The position numbers were made by a program, and so were the translations under genes. Shown piece after piece: positions 34,815 through 40,433 of a stretch of 40,433 nt of DNA. Below the pieces are notes generated by a model. The model ran no database searches and was not told the DNA's origin. It was given only the letters and a program-made list of their open reading frames with translations. Each line of letters begins with the position of its first letter. Within the stretch, counting starts at the first letter, position 1. Source of the DNA: Pseudomonadota bacterium (GTDB taxonomy: Bacteria; Pseudomonadota; Alphaproteobacteria; Rhizobiales; Devosiaceae); contig JAEWLC010000027.1 in assembly GCA_023393475.1 (NCBI GenBank), positions 1-40,433 on the forward strand. Direction: 5' to 3'.

Positions 34815-35710
34815 GCGACACGCCAATCGCGGCCGATCCGCGCCACGCCATCCGTGCCGCCCGCTGGGCCGAGTTCAAGCTCTTTGCCCGCCGCTTCATG
34901 CGCAACCCGCTCGGCGTCGTGGGGCTGCTGATCGTCCTGCTGCTGCTGTTCACCGCCGCCTTCGCGCCGTGGCTCGCGACGCACGATCCCTACCTGCCGG
35001 ATCTCGCCAACCGCCTTGCGGCGCCCAATGCGCAGAACTGGTTCGGGGCCGATGAACTGGGGCGCGATATCTACTCGCGCCTCGTCTACGGCTCACGCCT
35101 GACGCTCTTGATCGTCGCCCTGGTGATCGTCACCTCGGCGCCGGTCGGGCTCATCATCGGCGCGGTCTCCGGCACGGTCGGCGGCTGGGTCGATGCGGTG
35201 TTCATGCGCATCACCGACATCTTCCTCGCCGTGCCGAAGCTGCTCCTCGCGCTCGCCTTCGTCGCGGCGCTCGGGCCGGGCATCGTCAACGCCGCGCTCG
35301 CCATCACGCTCACCGCCTGGCCGCCCTATGCGCGGCTGGCGCGTGCCGAAGCCCTGGTGGTCCGCAACTCGGACTATGTGAATGCGGCGCGCCTCGCCGG
35401 GGCGAGCGAGTTCCGCATCATCGTCTTCCACGTGATCCCGATGTGCCTCAGCTCGGTCATCGTGCGCATGACCTTCGACATGGCCGGCATCATCCTGACG
35501 GCCGCGGGGCTCGGCTTCATCGGCCTCGGGGCGCAGCCGCCGCTGCCGGAATGGGGCGCGATGATCTCGACCGGCCGCAAATTCATCTTCGACCAGTGGT
35601 GGATCGCCACCATTCCGGGCGCCGCGATCTTCACCGTCTCGCTCGGCTTCAACCTGCTCGGCGACGCTTTGCGCGACCTGCTCGACCCGCATCTGAGGCA
35701 GCGCAAATGA
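34811..35710 (+). CDS. Dipeptide-type ABC transporter permease (DppC type)
   Basis: A 299-residue partner permease. The N-terminal cytoplasmic part is WAEFKLFARRFMRNPLGVVG, leading into helix 1. The family motif WFGADELGRDIYSRLVYGSR is near 77-96, and the EAA loop is DYVNAARLAGASEFRIIVFH then VIPM. The C-terminus (LGFNLLGDALRDLLDPHLRQ) is typical DppC/OppC. ATG 34811 and the upstream stop share four bases, and its own stop shares four bases with the ATG of the first ATPase gene. Confidence 0.95.
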   Translation: MSDTPIAADPRHAIRAARWAEFKLFARRFMRNPLGVVGLLIVLLLLFTAAFAPWLATHDPYLPDLANRLAAPNAQNWFGADELGRDIYSRLVYGSRLTLLIVALVIVTSAPVGLIIGAVSGTVGGWVDAVFMRITDIFLAVPKLLLALAFVAALGPGIVNAALAITLTAWPPYARLARAEALVVRNSDYVNAARLAGASEFRIIVFHVIPMCLSSVIVRMTFDMAGIILTAAGLGFIGLGAQPPLPEWGAMISTGRKFIFDQWWIATIPGAAIFTVSLGFNLLGDALRDLLDPHLRQRK

Positions 35711-36552
35711 CCGCCCCACTTGTCGAGATCGAGAACCTCCATATCGCCTTCCGCAACGACGATGGGGGCTACAACGACGCCGTGCGCGGCGTGTCGCTGT
35801 CGCTCGGCCGCGAGAAGCTCGGCATCGTCGGCGAGAGCGGCTCGGGCAAGAGCCTGACCGGCCGCGCCCTGCTCGGCGTGCTTCCGCCCTATGCCAGGAC
35901 CAGCGTCGACCGAATGAGCTTCGACGGCATCGACCTCAAGTCCGCCTCGCCAAAGCTCCGCCGCTCGCTGCGCGGCGGGCGCATGGGCATGATCCTCCAG
36001 GATCCGAAATTCTCGCTCAACCCGGTAATGACCGTCGGCAAGCAGATCGTCGAGGCGATCCGCATCGGTGACCGCAAGGTCAGCGCCGGCGAGGCCAAGC
36101 GGCGTGCTATCGCCGTGCTCGAGTCCGTCCATATCCGCGACGCCGAGCGCGTGTTCAGCCTCTACCCGCACGAGCTGTCGGGCGGTATGGGCCAGCGTGT
36201 GATGATCGGCATGATGGTGGTGCGCGAGCCGGACCTGCTGATCGCCGACGAGGCGACTTCGGCGCTCGATGTCACCGTACGTACCCAGGTCCTCTCCATC
36301 CTCGACGAGCTGGCGACGCGGCGCGGCATGGGGCTGATCTTCATCAGCCACGACCTCAATCTCGTGTCGAAGTTCTGCGACCGTGTGATCGTCATGTACG
36401 CGGGCCGGATCGTCGAAACGATCGAAGCGAGCCGGTTGAGCGAAGCGACACACCCCTACACGCGGGGATTGCTCTCGTGCCTGCCCCATATCGACGGCTC
36501 GCTCGAGCCCCTGCCGGTGCTGAACCGGCAAGCCAGCTGGGCGGAGGCGTAA
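35707..36552 (+). CDS. Dipeptide-type ABC transporter ATP-binding protein (DppD type)
   Basis: A 281-residue ATPase. Walker A GESGSGKS near 43-50, signature ELSGGMGQRVMIGMM (Met-Gly in place of the usual Gln-Arg), Walker B DLLIADEATSALDVTVR, switch His in ISHDLN. The C-terminal HPYTRGLLSCLP begins the oligopeptide-transporter extension but it is short. The cysteine cluster that binds iron-sulfur in longer DppD proteins is not present, only one Cys remains. ATG 35707 overlaps the DppC stop. Confidence 0.95.
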   Translation: MTAPLVEIENLHIAFRNDDGGYNDAVRGVSLSLGREKLGIVGESGSGKSLTGRALLGVLPPYARTSVDRMSFDGIDLKSASPKLRRSLRGGRMGMILQDPKFSLNPVMTVGKQIVEAIRIGDRKVSAGEAKRRAIAVLESVHIRDAERVFSLYPHELSGGMGQRVMIGMMVVREPDLLIADEATSALDVTVRTQVLSILDELATRRGMGLIFISHDLNLVSKFCDRVIVMYAGRIVETIEASRLSEATHPYTRGLLSCLPHIDGSLEPLPVLNRQASWAEA

Positions 36553-36555
36553 GAC

Positions 36556-37278
36556 ATGCTGGAAGTTCGTGACCTCCAGGTAGACTTTTCAGGCAAGATC
36601 GCCGTGCAGGACACCGGATTTCTGGTCCGCTCGGGCGAGAGCTTCGGGCTCGTCGGCGAATCGGGCTCGGGCAAGTCGACCATCCTCCGCACCATCATGG
36701 GCCTCAACGGATCATGGTCCGGCACTATCGAAGTCGACGGCCGCGACGTCCGGAAGACGCCGCGCAAGCAGCTGGCGAAAATCGTCCAGATGGTATTCCA
36801 GGACCCCTACTCGTCCCTTCATCCCCGCTACGTCATTGGTCAGCAGGTCGCAGAACCCATGCGGATCAACGGCTTACCGAACCCGGAGAAGCGCACCGAG
36901 GAACTGCTCGAGCTCGTCGGGCTCGGCGGACCGAAGTTCCAGTTCCGCTTTCCGCACGAACTCTCGGGCGGCCAGCGCCAGCGCGTCGCTATCGCCCGGG
37001 CCCTCGCGCTCAGCCCCAAGCTGCTGCTGCTCGACGAGCCCACCAGCGCGCTCGACGTCTCGATCCAGGCCGAAATCCTCAACCTGCTCAACAGGTTACG
37101 GAAGGAGCTCGGGCTCACCTTCGTGATCGTCAGCCACGACCTCGCGGTCATCAGCTACATGTGCGAGAGGCTGATGGTGATGCGCAACGCACGCCCGGTG
37201 GAGCAGCTGACCCGCGAGCAACTGCGCTCCGGTGCCATCGCGGATGACTACACCAGAGCGCTGATAGCGGCCGCGTAA
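36556..37278 (+). CDS. Dipeptide-type ABC transporter ATP-binding protein (DppF type)
   Basis: A 240-residue ATPase, three bases after the first ATPase gene. Walker A GESGSGKST near 34-42, MVFQDPYSSLHPR Q-loop, LSGGQRQRVAIARALAL signature, LLLLDEPTSALDVSIQ Walker B, and VSHDLA switch. It ends at DDYTRALIAAA, so the C-terminal region of longer DppF/OppF proteins (usually above 300 residues) is missing. This compact form is common in some rhizobial importers. It closes the operon; its stop abuts the stop of the convergent secreted-protein gene at 37279. Confidence 0.94.
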   Translation: MLEVRDLQVDFSGKIAVQDTGFLVRSGESFGLVGESGSGKSTILRTIMGLNGSWSGTIEVDGRDVRKTPRKQLAKIVQMVFQDPYSSLHPRYVIGQQVAEPMRINGLPNPEKRTEELLELVGLGGPKFQFRFPHELSGGQRQRVAIARALALSPKLLLLDEPTSALDVSIQAEILNLLNRLRKELGLTFVIVSHDLAVISYMCERLMVMRNARPVEQLTREQLRSGAIADDYTRALIAAA

Positions 37279-37878
37279 CTACTGGAAAACGCGGTAGGAC
37301 GAGATGTTCCCGTCGAGCCACCAGGGCAGCGTCGGGGTATCGCGGTTGAACGCATCGCAGTCCCGGCCGTCCCGATCTGTGCAGACCTGCACGGTCATGC
37401 CGCCGCGGATGCTGATCGAAGAGATCCGGTTGTTCCAGGCGCCGAGATTGCGGTCGCTATCGCCGGGCCGGGCGCAGAAGCTGCGGCCACGGAAGTGCCG
37501 GTCCTCATAGAAACAAGCCTCGCGCCGGGCTCCGGTGCTGCCGCCCGGACGACCGGTTTCCCTGAGGAAATTCTGCGATACCCAGCCGCTTGGACCGCGC
37601 TGATCGACGAAGCACCAGCCGTTGGTGCAACGAGAGATGGAGACGCTCTGGCCGGGGCTGAGCACATCGACCACGGGATGGTTCGTGCCCGGGCCGGCGC
37701 GTACGTTGACGCTCGCCGTGGCGACGGCATTGCCGCGTCCGGCGCCACCACCCCCGCCTGGATTGTCGGGCACGATCACGAAGGGCTGGACATCCTGTGC
37801 CAGCGCCGAGGCGGCCGGAAAGCCAATCATCAGGCTGAGGGCGACTGCAAAGGCCCGGAACAGTGCGGTGTCGAACAT
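37279..37878 (-). CDS. Secreted SH3-like and beta/gamma-crystallin-like protein
   Basis: 199 residues: signal peptide 1-28 (cleavage after ALAQ region), a short linker QDVQPFVIVPDNP with a Gly-rich tail, a bacterial SH3 domain at about 52-108 (VNVRAGPGTNHPVVDVLSPG, CTNGWCFVDQ, GWVSQNFL), then a domain at 119-199 with the crystallin-like CFYEDRHFRGRSFC and LGAWNNRISSISI. Cys pairs (84/89, 122/135, 166/174) could all be disulfides. Such proteins often bind the cell wall or resist proteases; the role here is unknown. ATG 37878 has GGGAGAG upstream. It follows its paralogue-like neighbour by 19 bases. Confidence 0.88.
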   Translation of the reverse strand: MFDTALFRAFAVALSLMIGFPAASALAQDVQPFVIVPDNPGGGGGAGRGNAVATASVNVRAGPGTNHPVVDVLSPGQSVSISRCTNGWCFVDQRGPSGWVSQNFLRETGRPGGSTGARREACFYEDRHFRGRSFCARPGDSDRNLGAWNNRISSISIRGGMTVQVCTDRDGRDCDAFNRDTPTLPWWLDGNISSYRVFQ

Positions 37879-37897
37879 GACTTCTCTCCCGGTCTTG

Positions 37898-38350
37898 TCA
37901 GAGGCGGTCGGCCGTAAAGGTCCGGCGCGAGTGGCCGCGAACCGTCGGATGGTAGGTGCAGCGCAGGGACCGGATGACCAGTTGCCCGATCGGCCCGAAG
38001 ATGCGGCCGGCCGGCCGGCAATCCATGGTTGCCCGTTCCCAGGCCACGCCACCCCCACAGGAGGTGCGATGGATCTCGGCGTGAATCTCGCGCCCGCCCT
38101 GCCAGGTCATGCGGCCATCGCAGCGGACGCCGCCACCGCGCACGGCGTAGGTACCCGGACGCGAGAAGCAGAAGCTGAAATGATGACCGAAGAGCATCTG
38201 GTTGGCGCCGTAACAGCCCGCCAGGGGCACGCCCTGCGGATGGTCGGGCACGATGACGAAGGGCTGAATATCCTGTGCTCCCACCGGGGGCACCATCAGC
38301 GCCATTGCCAGGAACAGCGGACCAAACGCTTTCACGAGGGGGCGACGCAT
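37898..38350 (-). CDS. Small secreted cysteine-rich protein sharing an N-terminal module with its neighbour
   Basis: 150 residues: signal peptide 1-25 (MRRPLVKAFGPLFLAMALMV, then PPVGA), followed by QDIQPFVIVPDHP, nearly the same linker as in the next gene. The mature part has six Cys (46, 61, 77, 98, 111, 131), probably three disulfides, and several Gly-Gly turns (RGGGVRCDGRMTWQGG, SCGGGVAW). I recognise no domain. ATG 38350 has GGAGAG upstream. It is probably first of a two-gene secreted-protein unit read toward 37279 and diverges from the PQQ dehydrogenase gene. Confidence 0.8.
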   Translation of the reverse strand: MRRPLVKAFGPLFLAMALMVPPVGAQDIQPFVIVPDHPQGVPLAGCYGANQMLFGHHFSFCFSRPGTYAVRGGGVRCDGRMTWQGGREIHAEIHRTSCGGGVAWERATMDCRPAGRIFGPIGQLVIRSLRCTYHPTVRGHSRRTFTADRL

Positions 38351-38481
38351 AGCAACTCTCCGTCTCTCCGGATGCGATGCCGAAGTCTAGTGGGTAGGAC
38401 GATGGAGGGGATGAGCGGAGCGTCCGGCGAATAGGCCGAGCGTTTCAAAACCGCGGACGATTCACGCGCCGGCATCATCCG

Positions 38482-38501
38482 AAGGTTTGATCCCAAACTT
38501 T
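38482..38501. promoter_or_regulatory. Near-palindrome upstream of the PQQ dehydrogenase gene
   Basis: AAGGTTTG and CAAACTTT are separated by ATCC; the arms match as reverse complements at seven of eight positions. It lies in the 284-base divergent gap between the secreted-protein start (38350) and the PQQ gene (38635), about 130 bases upstream of the latter. No other structure stands out in this gap. It could be a regulator site, at low confidence. Confidence 0.3.
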
Positions 38502-38634
38502 TCCCAATGACACGCATAGGGACATGGGGGGCGGACAAGTCGCCACATCTTGGTTTAGGTACCCTGACTCACCTCAGTAGGAGGCGGAGCAGGCAGTCCG
38601 GCGAAAATGCTGGCTGCGGTTGCGGAGGTATAAA

Positions 38635-40341
38635 TTGAAACGGCAGAACATCGTTCTGGCGGGTATCGCTACGGCGGCCCTGCTGGCAGGTATTGGTATT
38701 GTCCAGGCAGCAGACGTTACTTACGATCGCTTGCTCAACCCTGAACCAGCCAACTGGCTCACCAATAATCGCACCCTGGATTCCAACCGATACTCGCCGC
38801 TGAGCGAGATCACCAAGGAAAACGCGAAGGACCTCAAGGTCTCGTTCACGGTGCCGCTGACCCCGTCGTCGAAGGGCGCGGGCGCATTCTGGAGCTCGCT
38901 GCAGGGTACGCCGCTCGTTGAAGACGGCACCATGTACATGTCCGACGGCTGGGGCCGCATCTATGCGATCGACCTGACCAAGGGCGACCGTGGCTTCATC
39001 AAGTGGATCATGGATCCGCAGACCAGCCCGGAACTCGCCACCGGCATCCTGAACAACCGCGGCGTCGCGCTCTACGGCGACTCGATCTACTCGGTCACGC
39101 CGGACTGCGGCTTCCTCAAGGTGAACAAGGAAACCGGCGAAGTCATCTGGCGCGTCGAGACGCAGATGAACCCGGTCGAGTACTGCACGATGGCGCCGCT
39201 CGCCATCAAGGACAAGATCATCATCGGCCCTGCCGGCGGTGACGGCCCGATGCGCGGCCGCCTCGAGGCGCGCAACCCGGAAGACGGCGAAGTGATCTGG
39301 ACGTTCGAGACCGTTCTCGACTCGTCCTATGAAGAAGGCGCCGAGACCGGCGGTGGCGCGACCTGGGTCACCGGTGCGTACGATGCCGAGAAGAACGAAG
39401 TCGTCTGGGGTATCGGCAACCCGTATCCCGACTGGGAGCCGGCCAAGCGTCCGGGTGACAATCTCTACTCCAACTCCACCGTCGCGCTCGATGCCGACAC
39501 CGGCGAGCTGAAGTGGCACTTCCAGTACACGCCGAACGACAGCTGGGACTTCGACGAAGTCGGCACCCAGCAGATCTACAAGGCGGAAGTCGACGGCGTT
39601 GAGACGAACCTCGTCGGCCACTTCGGTCGCAACGGCTTCTTCTACAACCTGAACGGCAACAACGGCTCCTACGTGAACGGCAGCCAGTATGCCGAGCAGG
39701 TCAACTGGACCAAGGGCATCGACCCCAAGACCGGCATGCCGCTCGAGTACGATCCGAACCTCAAGGTGCAGAAGTACCTGGCGGAATCCCGCATGGACTT
39801 CGACCTGATGGACATGCCGGACGACTTCAAGTTCTGCCCGTACTGGGAAGGCGGCGTGAACATGTTCCCGACCACCTACAGCCACGACACGAAGTTCGTG
39901 TACGGCCTGCTGATGGAAGGTTGCACGTTCAACCCGAAGAATCGTCCGACCGATGAAACCGGCCATATCACGGGCTCGGTCGTCGCCATCGACACCGCGA
40001 CGGGCCAGATCGCCAAGCGCACCGACTTCAGCTCCACCGGTCGTGGTGGCCTGCTGTCGACTGCCGGCGGCATCGTCATCGGCACGAGCTCGAACGGCGA
40101 CATCTTCGCGCTGGACGACACGACCCTCGACCGTCTGTGGAACTTCAACGTCGGCACCATGATCGACGCTCCGCCGATCACCTTCGAGATCAACGGCAAG
40201 CAGTACATCGCGCTTGCAGTCGGTCCGGGCGGCGTCGGCCTCGGGTTCCACAACTACCCCGGCAAGAACGCGAATGCGGACGAAGCCGCGGCGGCACAGA
40301 AATTCCAGCCCGCCACGACGATGTACTTCTTCTCGCTCTAA
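38635..40341 (+). CDS. PQQ-dependent alcohol dehydrogenase (quinoprotein, divergent)
   Basis: A 568-residue periplasmic quinoprotein with an eight-bladed propeller. TTG 38635 has GGAGG six bases upstream and opens a good signal peptide (MKRQNIVLAGIATAALLAGI then GIVQA). Expected metal/PQQ residues: Asn262 (GIGNPYPDW), catalytic Asp305 and Asp307 in SWDFDEVG. The Asp-x-Asp pattern marks lanthanide-type enzymes such as XoxF. Two differences: the vicinal Cys-Cys of methanol/ethanol dehydrogenases is replaced by Thr136-Gly137 (LATGILNNRG), and the Glu metal ligand position reads Asp203 (GGDGPMRG). Codon use suggests high expression. No cytochrome or PQQ-synthesis gene is in the window. Confidence 0.92.
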   Translation: MKRQNIVLAGIATAALLAGIGIVQAADVTYDRLLNPEPANWLTNNRTLDSNRYSPLSEITKENAKDLKVSFTVPLTPSSKGAGAFWSSLQGTPLVEDGTMYMSDGWGRIYAIDLTKGDRGFIKWIMDPQTSPELATGILNNRGVALYGDSIYSVTPDCGFLKVNKETGEVIWRVETQMNPVEYCTMAPLAIKDKIIIGPAGGDGPMRGRLEARNPEDGEVIWTFETVLDSSYEEGAETGGGATWVTGAYDAEKNEVVWGIGNPYPDWEPAKRPGDNLYSNSTVALDADTGELKWHFQYTPNDSWDFDEVGTQQIYKAEVDGVETNLVGHFGRNGFFYNLNGNNGSYVNGSQYAEQVNWTKGIDPKTGMPLEYDPNLKVQKYLAESRMDFDLMDMPDDFKFCPYWEGGVNMFPTTYSHDTKFVYGLLMEGCTFNPKNRPTDETGHITGSVVAIDTATGQIAKRTDFSSTGRGGLLSTAGGIVIGTSSNGDIFALDDTTLDRLWNFNVGTMIDAPPITFEINGKQYIALAVGPGGVGLGFHNYPGKNANADEAAAAQKFQPATTMYFFSL

Positions 40342-40362
40342 GCCACACACTGTCTCTCCGGA

Positions 40363-40382
40363 CGGCGGCCACCAGGCCGCCG
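40363..40382 (+). terminator. Terminator-like hairpin after the PQQ dehydrogenase gene
   Basis: CGGCGGCC and GGCCGCCG form an eight-base-pair stem with the loop ACCA, 21 bases after the stop codon. A T-rich stretch (TTCGCATTGTTT) follows some bases later rather than directly. It is the natural end of this transcription unit. The last bases of the window to 40433 show no gene. Confidence 0.5.
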
Positions 40383-40433
40383 GCCGTTCGCATTGTTTAG
40401 GGTCGCCCCAGATGCCGGCCCTCGCCGCCGCGG

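Noticed and set aside
37271..37294. Inverted repeat CCGCGT ... ACGCGG between the DppF-type gene and the secreted protein gene
   Set aside because: The stem is only six base pairs with a twelve-base loop and no T-run, so it is too weak to call a terminator.
38569..40350. A 593-codon minus-strand frame opposite the PQQ dehydrogenase
   Set aside because: The plus-strand gene has a signal peptide, ribosome site and catalytic motifs; the antisense frame has none of these.

Overview
The window is GC-rich chromosomal DNA of an alphaproteobacterium, most likely in the Hyphomicrobiales and closest in flavour to Devosia-like genera. This is inferred from the gene families, from strong G/C at third codon positions, and from three kinds of short palindromic intergenic repeats typical of this order. 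No RNA gene, insertion sequence, prophage or CRISPR array is visible. No gene-free stretch exceeds about 300 bases.

Layout: (1) 1-6.5 kb: etfB-etfA (electron transfer flavoprotein, minus strand) diverges from an M20 amidohydrolase. An AbrB-type membrane protein, a small secreted protein and a convergent GH13 alpha-glucosidase follow. (2) 6.6-8.5 kb: a minus-strand pair, a 2-hydroxyacid dehydrogenase and an SDR oxidoreductase. (3) 8.7-12.0 kb: a three-gene set of circularly permuted ATP-grasp, alpha-E and transglutaminase-like proteins. This is a predicted peptide-ligase system, and its transglutaminase lacks the catalytic cysteine. (4) 12.0-18.1 kb: an AEC transporter, glpD-glpK (glycerol to dihydroxyacetone phosphate), a CAP-domain lipoprotein, a 52-codon membrane protein and a WecA/MraY-type sugar-phosphate transferase. 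(5) 18.2-26.5 kb: a seven-gene minus-strand sugar operon (binding protein, two permeases, ATPase, SDR, TIM-barrel isomerase, SDR), divergent from a ROK regulator with a clear palindromic operator candidate between them. (6) 26.7-30.5 kb: a 925-residue trypsin-like protease/phospholipase D fusion behind an AT-rich leader, then an NAD-dependent epimerase-like protein. (7) 30.7-37.3 kb: an XRE-cupin regulator with a palindrome just upstream of its likely start, a GAF-domain protein and a complete dipeptide-type ABC importer. (8) 37.3-40.4 kb: two small secreted proteins sharing an N-terminal module, and a PQQ-dependent alcohol dehydrogenase with a lanthanide-type Asp-x-Asp motif but no vicinal cysteine pair.

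The overall picture is a heterotroph built for uptake and oxidation of sugars, glycerol, peptides and alcohols. Electrons from these oxidations would reach the respiratory chain through ETF, GlpD and the PQQ enzyme. The least conventional items are the protease-PLD fusion, the cysteine-less transglutaminase in the ATP-grasp cluster, the uncharacterised SDR/isomerase sugar operon with a gene that seems to start at ATC, and the divergent PQQ enzyme.
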